From NCBI GenBank assembly GCA_034669505.1, contig JAXDNJ010000059.1, positions 62,001-126,000 on the forward strand: 64,000 nucleotides of DNA. Direction: 5' to 3'. A program made the position numbers and the translations under genes. This document shows, one piece after another, positions 8,147 through 17,104 of the stretch. The DNA is from JAFASC01 sp034669505 (GTDB lineage: Bacteria > Pseudomonadota > Alphaproteobacteria > Rhizobiales > Beijerinckiaceae). The stretch's first letter is position 1. Every line of letters starts with the position of its first letter. A model generated the notes under the pieces. It was not told where the DNA came from. It saw only the letters and a program-made list of their open reading frames with translations, and did not search any database.

Positions 8147-9667
8147 GTGCCGCTCGAGCTTCTGACCAATGCTGAAATGGCGCAGGCCGACCGGCTTGCC
8201 TCCGCCTCCGGCATCTCCAGCATGGCGCTCATGGAGGCCGCCGGTGCCGCGGTCGCTCGCGTCGCGGCGCGGCGGCTCTATGCCGGCGGCGGACGGCGCG
8301 TGGTGGTCTTCTGCGGTCCGGGTAATAACGGTGGTGATGGTTATGTCGCCGCGCGTCTGTTGCGCGAGTTCGGGTTCGATGTGCGCGTCGCGAGCCTTCT
8401 CCCAGCAAGCTTGCTAAAGGGCGATGCGGCAGAGGCGGCGCGACGCTGGGACAGCGAAATCCCGGGAGCGGAAGCGCTCGGGTTCCATGATGCTGACCTC
8501 GTGGTGGATGCGCTGTTTGGCGCGGGACTTTCTCGCGGTCTCGCTGGCGAGGCGAAGCATTTAGTCGAGCGCCTCGATGAGTGGGGGCGATCAACGCAAC
8601 GGCCGCTGATCGCGGTCGACGTGCCCTCCGGCATCGAGGGTTCGACGGGACAGATTCGCGGCGCCTGTTTGCAGGCCACCGAAACCGTCACCTTTTTCCG
8701 ATTGAAGCCGGGTCATCTGCTGCTGCCCTGCCGCACCTACTGTGGGGCGCTCACCTGCGCCGACATCGGAATTCCGGATTCTCTACTTGGCAAGATCAGG
8801 CCGAAGACTTTCCTCAATGATCCCGAACTCTGGCGTCACGCACTCCCTGTGCCCCGACTCAGCGGCCACAAATATACGCGCGGTCACGCGGTGGTCGTCT
8901 CCGGAAAGATGCCCGAAACCGGCGCGACGCGGCTTGCCGCCCACGGCGCTTTGCGCGCCGGCGCGGGGCTGGTGACAGTCGCCTCGCCGCGCGACGCGCT
9001 TAGCGTTCATGCCGCCTCGCTCACCGCGATCATGGTGCGCGAGAGCAATAGACCGGCCGGTCTGGCAAAGCTTCTCGCCGATGCGCGTAAGAACTCGGTC
9101 GTGCTCGGACCAGGCCTCGGCGTCGGTGAAGAAACTTGCGCGCTCGTCGAAACCGCGCTGGCGCCCAGTGGCGCGGAGAAGAAGCGCGCGCACGTGCTCG
9201 ATGCCGATGCTTTGACGAGTTTCGCCAGCCAGCCGACGCGCCTGTTCACAGCGGTTCAGGCGACCGATGGACCGGTCGTGCTCACGCCCCACGAGGGCGA
9301 ATTCTCGCGCCTGTTCAGGAAATCGAGAGAGCTTCCGAAAGTGGAGCGCGCACGCGAAGCAGCACGCCTCTCTCGAGCAATCCTCGTGCTCAAGGGCGCC
9401 GACACCGTGGTCGCCGATCCGGACGGACGCGCCGCTATAGCGGTGAACGCGCCGGCGTGGCTCGCTACAGCGGGCGCCGGCGACGTCCTTGCCGGCATGA
9501 TCGGCGGCCTGCTTGCGCAAGATATGCCCGGCTTTGAAGCCGCCGCCGCCGCGGTTTGGATGCACGCCGAGGCGGCAAACCACTTCGGCCCAGGCCTTAT
9601 TTCCGAAGACCTGCCGGACATGCTGCCGCGAGTTTGGGCGATGCTTGCAGAGGTTGACGCTCGGTAG
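8147..9667 (+). CDS. nnr: Bifunctional NAD(P)H-hydrate epimerase/dehydratase
   Basis: Repairs damaged hydrated NAD(P)H: the N-terminal YjeF-type domain (about 1-215) epimerises R- and S-NAD(P)HX, and the C-terminal ribokinase-like domain (about 230-500) dehydrates the S form using ADP or ATP. The N domain shows GPGNNGGDGYVAARLL and the C domain shows ATAGAGDVLAGMIGG, the usual phosphate-binding loop. The 506-residue length fits the fused bacterial enzyme. It starts with GTG 8147, 6 bp after the kinase stop. Its TAG stop and that of the convergent exporter gene share the hexamer TAGCTA at 9665-9670, leaving no spacer. Confidence 0.95.
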   Translation: MPLELLTNAEMAQADRLASASGISSMALMEAAGAAVARVAARRLYAGGGRRVVVFCGPGNNGGDGYVAARLLREFGFDVRVASLLPASLLKGDAAEAARRWDSEIPGAEALGFHDADLVVDALFGAGLSRGLAGEAKHLVERLDEWGRSTQRPLIAVDVPSGIEGSTGQIRGACLQATETVTFFRLKPGHLLLPCRTYCGALTCADIGIPDSLLGKIRPKTFLNDPELWRHALPVPRLSGHKYTRGHAVVVSGKMPETGATRLAAHGALRAGAGLVTVASPRDALSVHAASLTAIMVRESNRPAGLAKLLADARKNSVVLGPGLGVGEETCALVETALAPSGAEKKRAHVLDADALTSFASQPTRLFTAVQATDGPVVLTPHEGEFSRLFRKSRELPKVERAREAARLSRAILVLKGADTVVADPDGRAAIAVNAPAWLATAGAGDVLAGMIGGLLAQDMPGFEAAAAAVWMHAEAANHFGPGLISEDLPDMLPRVWAMLAEVDAR

Positions 9668-11137
9668 CTATTCGCCTGGCTGAGCGGCGGCCTCGGCGCG
9701 CGTGCGAGCGCCACGTCCCGAGACGACCGCGCCCGCCTCCGGTTCGAGGCCCCAGAAGACGAATATCGACGTCGCGGAGACCGCCGCGACCAAAAGAAAC
9801 GCCGGGGCGAAATCCGGCACGGTGAGTGCGCCGCCGCCATGCAGGCTGCGCGCGAATTCCAGCCCCGCCGCGCCGAGCGAGACGCCCACCGACAACGACA
9901 GCTGCTGCGCCACGGCGGCAAAACTGGTTGCGCGGCTCATCGCGCGATTGTCGATGTCGGCAAAAGCAAGAGCATTGAGCGAGGTGAATTGCAGCGAGCG
10001 AAAGAAGCCGCCGGCAAGCAGGATCGCAATGATGACAAGGTGCGGCGTCGAGGGGCGAAACAACGCGTTGACGCACAGAAAGCCGGCGCAGAGAAGCGAG
10101 TTCCAGACGAGCACCTGACGAAAGCCGAGCGTACGCAGGATCGGCGCTGCGGTGGTCTTCATCAGCATGGCGCCCGCCGCGGCGACGAAAGTGAGCGAAC
10201 CGGATGCGAACGGCGTCAGTCCAAATCCCGCTTGGAACAGAAGCGGCAACAAAAACGGAATGGCGCCGATGCCGACGCGAAAGAAAAAGCCGCCAATAAT
10301 GGCGGCGAAAAATGTCGGCACGCGCAAAAGCTTGAGGTCGATGATCGGGAACGGCACGCGCCGCGCATGGAGAACATAAAGCCCTACGAGAATCGCTCCC
10401 CCGGCAATCAGCACGGCATCTGTGCTCGCTGGAACGGAACCGCGGCCGGCGACGGTCAGGCCGAATATCAGCGCAGCGAGTCCCGTGCCTGAAAGCAGGA
10501 AACCCAGCCGATCGAGCGGCCAGGGCGCGTGTTCTTTGAGGTTTGGGATAAATAGGCTCGCGAGGATCACCCCAATGGCGCCGATCGGCACGTTGATCCA
10601 GAAAATCCAGCGCCAGTGGAAATAGGTGGTGATGAAGCCGCCGACCGGCGGCCCGAGCACCGGGCCGAGCAAAGCGGGGACGCTCAAATACGTCATCGCC
10701 CGCACCAACTCGGCGCGCGGCACGCCGCGCACCAGCACGAGGCGGCCGACCGGCACCATCATCGCGCCGCCGATCCCCTGAAGCACGCGCGCGGCGACGA
10801 ATTCCGGCAGCGTGCTCGACAGGCCGCAGAGGATCGATCCGAGCGTGAAACCGACGATCGCCGTACGAAACACCGTTCGCGCGCCGAAGCGGTCTGCCGC
10901 CCACCCAGACGCCGGGATGAAGATCGCCAGCGACAGGAGGTAGGAGGTGAGCGCAAGCTTCAGCGCGATCGGGTCCTCGCCGAGATCGACGGCGATCGCC
11001 GGCAGTGAGGTTGCGATCACCGTGCCGTCGAGGTTCTCCATGAACAGCGCGCAGGCGACGATGAGGGGCGTGAGGATATTCGGCGGCACGGAATCACGGG
11101 TCGGAGGGGCAGACTGAGCCGGGTTTATAGTCCTCAC
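9668..11137 (-). CDS. MFS multidrug exporter, DHA2 (EmrB/QacA) type
   Basis: A 489-residue inner-membrane proton antiporter of the 14-helix drug/H+ antiporter 2 family. Visible family features are the first-helix region MENLDGTVIATSLPAIA, motif A-like GWAADRFGARTVF, and motif C-like GPVLGPPVGGF in helix 5. No membrane-fusion partner (EmrA) is adjacent, so it may work alone or with an unlinked partner. The gene is monocistronic, convergent with nnr and divergent from guaB, with a 108-bp region between the divergent starts. The substrate cannot be read from the sequence. Confidence 0.92.
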   Translation of the reverse strand: MRTINPAQSAPPTRDSVPPNILTPLIVACALFMENLDGTVIATSLPAIAVDLGEDPIALKLALTSYLLSLAIFIPASGWAADRFGARTVFRTAIVGFTLGSILCGLSSTLPEFVAARVLQGIGGAMMVPVGRLVLVRGVPRAELVRAMTYLSVPALLGPVLGPPVGGFITTYFHWRWIFWINVPIGAIGVILASLFIPNLKEHAPWPLDRLGFLLSGTGLAALIFGLTVAGRGSVPASTDAVLIAGGAILVGLYVLHARRVPFPIIDLKLLRVPTFFAAIIGGFFFRVGIGAIPFLLPLLFQAGFGLTPFASGSLTFVAAAGAMLMKTTAAPILRTLGFRQVLVWNSLLCAGFLCVNALFRPSTPHLVIIAILLAGGFFRSLQFTSLNALAFADIDNRAMSRATSFAAVAQQLSLSVGVSLGAAGLEFARSLHGGGALTVPDFAPAFLLVAAVSATSIFVFWGLEPEAGAVVSGRGARTRAEAAAQPGE

Positions 11138-11245
11138 TGGCTGAGGTGCACCCCTTCACTTTCCTTTTGCCCGCCGTCACATGCGTGCTATGAGCCGCTG
11201 CCAACTCGATTGCGCCGGCCGATCCGGCGCGGCGGCCAGGAAAAA

Positions 11246-12766
11246 ATGGCCGCACAGGAGAATGTGTTGGCAGATTCCCCATTCGCAAACGGCTCCCTCC
11301 GCGAGGCCCTGACTTTCGACGACGTCCTGCTCACTCCGGGCCATTCCGAGGTGATGCCGAGTGGCGTCGACATCAAGACGCGGCTGACCCGCTCCATCTC
11401 GCTCAATATCCCGATCATTTCCTCGGCGATGGATACGGTCACCGAGGCGCGGCTGGCGATCGCAATGGCGCAGGCCGGCGGCATCGGCGTCATCCACCGC
11501 AACCTCGAGCCGGAGCAACAGGCCGACGAAGTCCGCAAGGTGAAGCGCTACGAGAGCGGGATGATCGTCGATCCTATCACCATCTTTCCTGATGAGACGC
11601 TAGCGGACGCACTGGCGCTGATGCGCCGGCACGGCATTTCAGGCATTCCGGTAGTCGAGCGTGGCGAGAACGGGCGCGCCGGAAGACTCTGCGGCATTTT
11701 GACAAACCGCGACGTGCGCTTCGCCGCCGATCCGCAGGTGCCGGTGTCCGAATTGATGACGCGCAAGCTCGTCACGGTGCGCGAGGGTGGCGTCACGGAA
11801 GACGAAGCGCGCCGGTTGCTGCACCAAAATCGCATCGAGAAGCTGCTCGTCGTGGACGAGAGTGACCGCTGCGTCGGGCTCATCACGGTAAAGGACATCG
11901 AGAAAGCGACGCTCTATCCCGATGCGTGCAAGGATGCGGAAGGTCGGCTGCGCGTCGCGGCTGCGTCGACCGTCGGGGATAAAGGCTACGAGCGCGCGCT
12001 CATGCTGATGGATGCTGGCGTCGATTGTATCGTCGTCGATACGGCGCATGGCCATTCGCAATCCGTGCTCGATCAGGTCGGGCGCATCAAGCGCGTCTCG
12101 AACAAAGTCGCGATCCTTGCCGGCAATGTCGCGACAGCCGAAGGCGCCAAGGCGCTGATTGATGCGGGCGCCGACGCTATAAAAATTGGCATCGGGCCGG
12201 GCTCGATTTGTACGACGCGCGTTGTTGCGGGCGTCGGCGTGCCGCAGCTTACTGCCATCCTCGATGCAGCCGAAGTCGCGCAACGCAACGACGTGCCGGT
12301 GATCGGCGATGGCGGCATCAAATATTCCGGCGACATGGCCAAGGCGATCGCGGCGGGCGCGGAATGCGTCATGATCGGCTCGCTTCTCGCCGGGACCGAT
12401 GAGAGTCCTGGCGAGGTGTATCTGTATCAGGGCCGCTCGTTCAAATCCTATCGCGGCATGGGTTCCGTCGGCGCCATGGCGCGCGGTTCCGCCGATCGTT
12501 ACTTCCAACAGGATATCAAGGATTCGCTGAAGCTTGTACCGGAGGGCATTGAAGGCCAAGTGCCATATCGCGGGCCAGTCGGAGCAATCCTGCATCAGCT
12601 TGCCGGCGGCCTGCGCGCCGCGATGGGTTACGTCGGCGCGGCAAACATTTCGGAGTTCCAGAAACGCGCTCGGTTCGTGCGAATTTCCGGCGCGGGCCTC
12701 CGCGAGAGCCATGTGCATGACGTGACGATCACGCGCGAAAGTCCGAATTATCCGACCGGCGTTTGA
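11246..12766 (+). CDS. guaB: Inosine-5'-monophosphate dehydrogenase
   Basis: Oxidises IMP to XMP with NAD+, the committed step of GMP synthesis. The TIM-barrel catalytic domain is interrupted by two CBS domains (about residues 105-230); the catalytic cysteine is Cys322 in GIGPGSICTTR, and the IMP-binding loop DGGIKYSGD and flap region follow. ATG 11246 follows AGGA by 4 bases and gives 506 residues. An alternative GTG at 11264 follows AGGAG and would give an N terminus closer to the usual length (about 490-500), so the exact start is uncertain. It is followed after 17 bp by a GNAT gene on the same strand. Confidence 0.97.
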   Translation: MAAQENVLADSPFANGSLREALTFDDVLLTPGHSEVMPSGVDIKTRLTRSISLNIPIISSAMDTVTEARLAIAMAQAGGIGVIHRNLEPEQQADEVRKVKRYESGMIVDPITIFPDETLADALALMRRHGISGIPVVERGENGRAGRLCGILTNRDVRFAADPQVPVSELMTRKLVTVREGGVTEDEARRLLHQNRIEKLLVVDESDRCVGLITVKDIEKATLYPDACKDAEGRLRVAAASTVGDKGYERALMLMDAGVDCIVVDTAHGHSQSVLDQVGRIKRVSNKVAILAGNVATAEGAKALIDAGADAIKIGIGPGSICTTRVVAGVGVPQLTAILDAAEVAQRNDVPVIGDGGIKYSGDMAKAIAAGAECVMIGSLLAGTDESPGEVYLYQGRSFKSYRGMGSVGAMARGSADRYFQQDIKDSLKLVPEGIEGQVPYRGPVGAILHQLAGGLRAAMGYVGAANISEFQKRARFVRISGAGLRESHVHDVTITRESPNYPTGV

Positions 12767-12783
12767 GCCGAATTGCGTGATTT

Positions 12784-13299
12784 ATGTCGATGACAGCTTC
12801 TCTTCGCCCATTCCTTCCCGCCGATTTGCCGCGGCTTGCCGCGATTTTTCGCGCCAGCATCGAAGAGCTGACGGCGGAGGATTACAACGAATCGCAGCAG
12901 GCGGCGTGGGCGGCGCTCGCCGATGAAGTTGCATTCGGCAAGCAGCTTGCGGACGATCTGACGCTTGTTGCGCTTCTTGGAGGCGAGGTAGCAGGCTTCG
13001 CCTCGCTGCGCGGGCAAGATCATATTGACATGCTCTATGTCGACCCCCAGGCGGCGCGGCAGGGGATAGCGAGCACGCTTTGCGATGCGCTGGAGAAGCT
13101 TGCCGGCGCGCGTGGTGCAACGAAGCTCAGCGTTAACGCAAGCGACACGGCGCGCGGTTTTTTCGAGAAGCGCGGCTATCAGCCGCTGCATCGCCAGACC
13201 GTCGACTGTTTCGGCGAATGGCTCGGCAACACGGCCATGGAAAAGCGGCTCGCCGCCAATGATACCGGTCGCGCGCCGCCGACAAGCGCGGCCCACTGA
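12784..13299 (+). CDS. GNAT-family N-acetyltransferase
   Basis: A 171-residue single-domain acetyltransferase of the GNAT fold. It has the N-terminal LRPFLPADLPRLAAIFRASI helix-strand, a core strand pair GGEVAGFASLRG and HIDMLYVDPQAARQGIAS, where the acetyl-CoA-binding loop (Q-x-x-G-I-A) sits, and a C-terminal SVNASDTARGFFEKRGY, typical of the family. The substrate is unknown. Its TGA stop overlaps the ATG of cimA by one base (TGATG at 13297-13301), so the two are translationally coupled; this may hint at a link with amino-acid metabolism but proves nothing. Confidence 0.85.
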   Translation: MSMTASLRPFLPADLPRLAAIFRASIEELTAEDYNESQQAAWAALADEVAFGKQLADDLTLVALLGGEVAGFASLRGQDHIDMLYVDPQAARQGIASTLCDALEKLAGARGATKLSVNASDTARGFFEKRGYQPLHRQTVDCFGEWLGNTAMEKRLAANDTGRAPPTSAAH

Positions 13300-14891
13300 T
13301 GTCGCGCGAACGCATCTATCTCTTCGACACGACGCTGCGCGATGGCGCGCAGATGACCGGCGTCGACTTCTCGCTCGACGACAAGCGGCACATCGCCAAA
13401 CTGCTCGACGATCTCGGCATCGATTATATCGAAGGCGGTTATCCCGGCGCCAATCCGCTTGACACGAAATTCTTTGAAAAGCGTCCGCCGGTGAAGGCGC
13501 GGTTCGCCGCTTTCGGCATGACAAAACGTGAAGGCCGCTCGGCCGCCAACGACCCTGGCGTCGCGGCGCTGCTCGATGCTGACGCCGATGTTATCACCTT
13601 CGTTGCGAAGACCTGGGATTACCATGTGCGCGTCGCGCTCGGCATTTCGCTTGAAGAGAATCTCGACGGTATCACGCAATCGATCGCGGCAGCGCGCGAT
13701 AAGGGTCACGAGGCGATCCTCGATTGCGAGCATTTCTTCGATGGTTACAAGGCCAATCGCGATTATGCGCTGAAATGCGCTAAGACCGCGCTCGAGGCCG
13801 GTGCACGCTGGATCGTGCTCTGCGACACGAATGGCGGAACCTTGCCGCATGAGATCGAGGCGATTGTCGCAGACGTCGCGCAGCACATTCCGAGCGATTG
13901 CCTTGGCATCCACACGCACAATGATACCGAAAACGCCGTCGCCAACACGCTCGCCGCAATCCGCGCCGGCGCGCGTCATGTGCAAGGCACGCTGAATGGT
14001 CTCGGCGAGCGCTGCGGCAACGCCAATCTCGTGTCACTTATTCCGACGCTGCTGTTGAAGCCGGACTACGCCGATCGGTTCGAGATAGGCGTCACGCCGG
14101 ACAAGCTCGCCATGCTGGCAAAGGTGAGCCACACGTTGGACGAGCTGTTGAACCGCGCGCCGGATCGGCACGCGCCCTATGTCGGCGCCAGCGCGTTCGC
14201 GACGAAGGCCGGCATTCATGCATCAGCGATGTTGAAGGACCCGCGCACTTACGAGCATGTGCCACCCGAAGCGACGGGCAATCGCCGCCAGGTGCTCGTG
14301 TCCGATCAGGCCGGCAAGTCGAATGTGATCGCGGAATTAGAACGCCTTGGCATCGCTCTCGATAAAAGCGATCCGCGCATCGCGCGATTGCTCGATGAAG
14401 TAAAGGAGCGCGAGGCGCTCGGCTACGCCTATGAAGGCGCCGACGCGTCGTTTGCGCTGCTGGCGCGCCGGGTGTTGGGACAAGTGCCGCATTATTTCGA
14501 TGTCGAGCGCTTCAGCGTTAATGTTGAGCGGCGCTTCAATGCTGTCGGCGAGCTCGTCTCAGTGTCGGAAGCAATCGTGAAGGTTAAGATCGGCGGCGAA
14601 GTCATGATCTCTGCCGCCGAAGGAAATGGCCCGGTCAATGCACTCGATCTGGCACTGCGAAAGGACCTCGGCAAATATCAAAAATATATTGAGGATGTGG
14701 AGCTGCGCGACTATCGCGTGCGCGTCTTCCAAGGTGGCACCGACGCAGTGACCCGCGTGCTGATCGAATGCGGCGACGCGGAGGGCGACACGTGGTCGAC
14801 GGTCGGCGTCTCCGCCAACATCATCGACGCATCATTCCAGGCGCTGGTCGATTCGATCACGTACAAGCTGATGAAGGCGGGGGCGGTTTAG
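13299..14891 (+). CDS. cimA: (R)-citramalate synthase
   Basis: Condenses pyruvate and acetyl-CoA to citramalate, giving a threonine-independent route to 2-oxobutyrate and isoleucine. The 530 residues comprise a TIM-barrel catalytic domain with the metal-binding start FDTTLRDGAQ (9-18), HTHNDTENAVANTLAA and GTLNGLGERCGN, plus a C-terminal regulatory LeuA-type dimerisation domain (about 390-530) that usually binds isoleucine. The stretch GVDFSLDDK after DGAQ and the KTWDYHV region mark it as citramalate synthase and not isopropylmalate or homocitrate synthase. It is coupled to the preceding GNAT gene and convergent with the LOG-family gene 14 bp away. Confidence 0.93.
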   Translation: MSRERIYLFDTTLRDGAQMTGVDFSLDDKRHIAKLLDDLGIDYIEGGYPGANPLDTKFFEKRPPVKARFAAFGMTKREGRSAANDPGVAALLDADADVITFVAKTWDYHVRVALGISLEENLDGITQSIAAARDKGHEAILDCEHFFDGYKANRDYALKCAKTALEAGARWIVLCDTNGGTLPHEIEAIVADVAQHIPSDCLGIHTHNDTENAVANTLAAIRAGARHVQGTLNGLGERCGNANLVSLIPTLLLKPDYADRFEIGVTPDKLAMLAKVSHTLDELLNRAPDRHAPYVGASAFATKAGIHASAMLKDPRTYEHVPPEATGNRRQVLVSDQAGKSNVIAELERLGIALDKSDPRIARLLDEVKEREALGYAYEGADASFALLARRVLGQVPHYFDVERFSVNVERRFNAVGELVSVSEAIVKVKIGGEVMISAAEGNGPVNALDLALRKDLGKYQKYIEDVELRDYRVRVFQGGTDAVTRVLIECGDAEGDTWSTVGVSANIIDASFQALVDSITYKLMKAGAV

Positions 14892-14905
14892 GCCGCCGCA
14901 GTGGA

Positions 14906-15526
14906 CTAAAGCCGCGGATCGAGTCGCTGTCCGCGTTCGATGGGGCGTCGCGCGGCAGCCGCCTGCAGCATTGGAATGACGTCCTCGATCCGCTCCGCGA
15001 CGAGGTAGCGCACCTCGAATTCCGGGCGGATGAAGCCGTGTTCGCGCATATGCGCAAACAGCGAGAGGAGGGGGCGCCAGAAGCCGCCGATATCGACAAT
15101 CACCACCGGTTTCGAGTGGCGTTCGAGCTGCACCCAGGTCAGTTGTTCGACAAGCTCTTCGAGCGTGCCGATACCGCCGGGAAGCGCGACGAAGGCATCG
15201 GCGCGCTCGAACATCAGGCGCTTCCTCGTATGCATATCGGGCACTACCACGAGGTCCTGCGCGCTTTTCAGCATAAGCTCGCGGCTTTTCAGGAACTCGG
15301 GAATGATGCCGGTGACCGAGCCGCCATTCTCGATGGCGGAACGCGCGACCGCGCCCATGAGCCCGTTGGAGCCGCCGCCATAGACGAGACGCAGTCCGGT
15401 CCGCGCAAGAATCGCGCCGAGCTCCGCGGCTGCTGCGACATAGGTGGGATCGACCGCATCGGCCGAGCCGCAATAGACGCAGACATTGCGAATCGTGCGG
15501 ACTTCAGTTCTGACCACCTGATTCAT
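14906..15526 (-). CDS. LOG-family nucleoside-5'-monophosphate phosphoribohydrolase
   Basis: A 206-residue Rossmann-like protein of the 'Lonely Guy' family (formerly annotated as lysine decarboxylase). It begins the fold with NVCVYCGSAD, has LVYGGGSNGLMG, and carries the diagnostic PGGIGTLEELVE motif. Family members release free cytokinin-type bases or ribose-5-phosphate from nucleotides; in bacteria the physiological substrate is often plain AMP or unknown. ATG 15526 is preferred because AAGG lies 5 bases upstream and the resulting length fits the family; in-frame starts at 15538 and 15580 lack such sites. It is divergent from the LysM gene. Confidence 0.9.
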   Translation of the reverse strand: MNQVVRTEVRTIRNVCVYCGSADAVDPTYVAAAAELGAILARTGLRLVYGGGSNGLMGAVARSAIENGGSVTGIIPEFLKSRELMLKSAQDLVVVPDMHTRKRLMFERADAFVALPGGIGTLEELVEQLTWVQLERHSKPVVIVDIGGFWRPLLSLFAHMREHGFIRPEFEVRYLVAERIEDVIPMLQAAAARRPIERGQRLDPRL

Positions 15527-15639
15527 CGGCGCCTTCATGGACCGCGCCGGGTCGCGCAGCAAGCCGGACCAGACGAACATCGAACTGATGGCGGTTCGGA
15601 GGCCGTTGCGCTAGGTTTTCGGGCAGAAACGCTCTGCTG

Positions 15640-17013
15640 ATGATCCCTTTCGCCGTTCGTATTATCGTCGTTCCTGCCATCGCGCTCGTCGCGGCGGGCA
15701 TCGCCGCGTTCGTCTACTTCCGGCCGGTCGGCAAATCGCCGGCGGTAGCGACCGCGCCGATGCTCTCCGAGCCCGCCTCCCGGCAGCCGGCCGCCCCTGC
15801 GCCGCCGACGCTGAATCCACCGCCAGCGACAGCAGGCCTTCCGCAGGCAGGGCCGGCCGGCGCGAGCCCCCCTGTGGTAGCGCCGAGCACCACTGGCGCG
15901 CAGGCAGTGAAACCGCCGGAATTTGACATCGTCCGGGTCGCACCAAGTGGCGAGACGGTGGTGGCCGGCCGCGCCCCGGGCGCAGCCCGAGTTGAGCTCC
16001 TCGACCAAGGCAAGGTGATCGCCGGGGATAAGGTTGATTCCAGCGGCCGGTTCGTCCTGCTGCCGCCGGCTCTCGCCGGGGGCGACCATTTGCTGGCCTT
16101 GCGGATCACGCCGGAGGGCCAGCCGCCGGTCTCGTCCGCGCAGAGCGTCGCGGTCGCCGTTCGACCCGGGACCAGCCCCATCGTGACTCTCGCCGAGCCG
16201 GGGAAGCCGAGCGTCGTGTTGGCCGAGCCAGGGCCGGCAACGGCAGAAAGACCCAGGGACACTGCTGCCAGACCGCCCAGCGCACAGGTCACGATCCGCA
16301 CAGCCGAGGTCGAAGCGGGCGGACGCTTCTTCGCGACGGGAACGGCGCCCCCGGGTTCCACGGTGCGCCTTTACCTGAATGGCAGCCATGTCGCTGATGC
16401 CGCTACCGCCAACGACGGCAAATGGTCGCTGACCATCGCAAGAGGCGTCGGCGGCGGCAAATACGCCTTGCGTGCCGATGTCGTTGGCGAGGGTGGCAAG
16501 GTCCTCTCGCGCGCCGAGGTGCCATTTGACGCGCCGGTGGCGGTCGCGACGGCAGCACCCACGCCCGCTGCGTCTGCGCCAGCTGCGGCAACGCGCCCAT
16601 CGCACCAACCAACGCAGCCGGAAGGTGCCCCGCCGCCGGTCGGGAGCTCTCCTGCTGCCCAAACGGCGACCTCCGGGCCACTAAGGCACCCGGGGGTCTC
16701 GACCGCCGGTCCTCCGGGCACATCGCCCAACCCGGTGGCGCAAGCACCTCGAACCCCAGTGGCGTCGCGACGGGCCGCGGCCGCTCCGCCACAAACCGGG
16801 AATTCCACCACCACGAATGATCCGGCGGCAAATCCGATTGTCCCGGAAGTTTCGACGGCCACCGTTACGCGCGGCGACAGCCTGTGGCGGATCAGCCGTC
16901 TGCGATTTGGCAAGGGAACGCGTTACACAATCATCTACGAAGCGAATGCCAGCCAGATTCGTAATCCCAATCGGATCTATCCGGGTCAGGTACTGGTCAT
17001 GCCACAGAATTGA
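15640..17013 (+). CDS. Membrane-anchored Ala/Pro-rich protein with C-terminal LysM domain
   Basis: A 457-residue protein. It has an N-terminal membrane anchor or uncleaved signal (about residues 5-28), a Pro/Ala-rich linker, and one Ig-like domain starting PEFDIVRVAPSGETVVAGRA (about 90-170). A second Ig-like stretch (about 205-300) contains FFATGTAPPGSTVRLYLNG. A long Pro/Ala/Thr linker follows, ending in a LysM domain (about 405-457: VTRGDSLWRISRLRFG to YPGQVLVMPQN). LysM binds peptidoglycan glycans, so this is probably an envelope protein linking inner membrane and wall. Similar architecture is common in Hyphomicrobiales with no known function. It is 91 bp upstream of an ABC exporter on the same strand. 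Confidence 0.85.
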   Translation: MIPFAVRIIVVPAIALVAAGIAAFVYFRPVGKSPAVATAPMLSEPASRQPAAPAPPTLNPPPATAGLPQAGPAGASPPVVAPSTTGAQAVKPPEFDIVRVAPSGETVVAGRAPGAARVELLDQGKVIAGDKVDSSGRFVLLPPALAGGDHLLALRITPEGQPPVSSAQSVAVAVRPGTSPIVTLAEPGKPSVVLAEPGPATAERPRDTAARPPSAQVTIRTAEVEAGGRFFATGTAPPGSTVRLYLNGSHVADAATANDGKWSLTIARGVGGGKYALRADVVGEGGKVLSRAEVPFDAPVAVATAAPTPAASAPAAATRPSHQPTQPEGAPPPVGSSPAAQTATSGPLRHPGVSTAGPPGTSPNPVAQAPRTPVASRRAAAAPPQTGNSTTTNDPAANPIVPEVSTATVTRGDSLWRISRLRFGKGTRYTIIYEANASQIRNPNRIYPGQVLVMPQN

Positions 17014-17104
17014 TTGTCTGCTTCCACGCAAAGCGAGGATGAGTTTTCGCTCGCCCCGATCTATATACAAGCCCCAGCCGTTGAGCCTCTGATCTCCATC
17101 TCTT

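Noticed and set aside
9597..10904. 435-codon minus-strand open frame
   Set aside because: Overlaps the exporter gene in another frame and has the Arg-rich, low-complexity look of a shadow; the exporter frame has clear membrane helices and family motifs.
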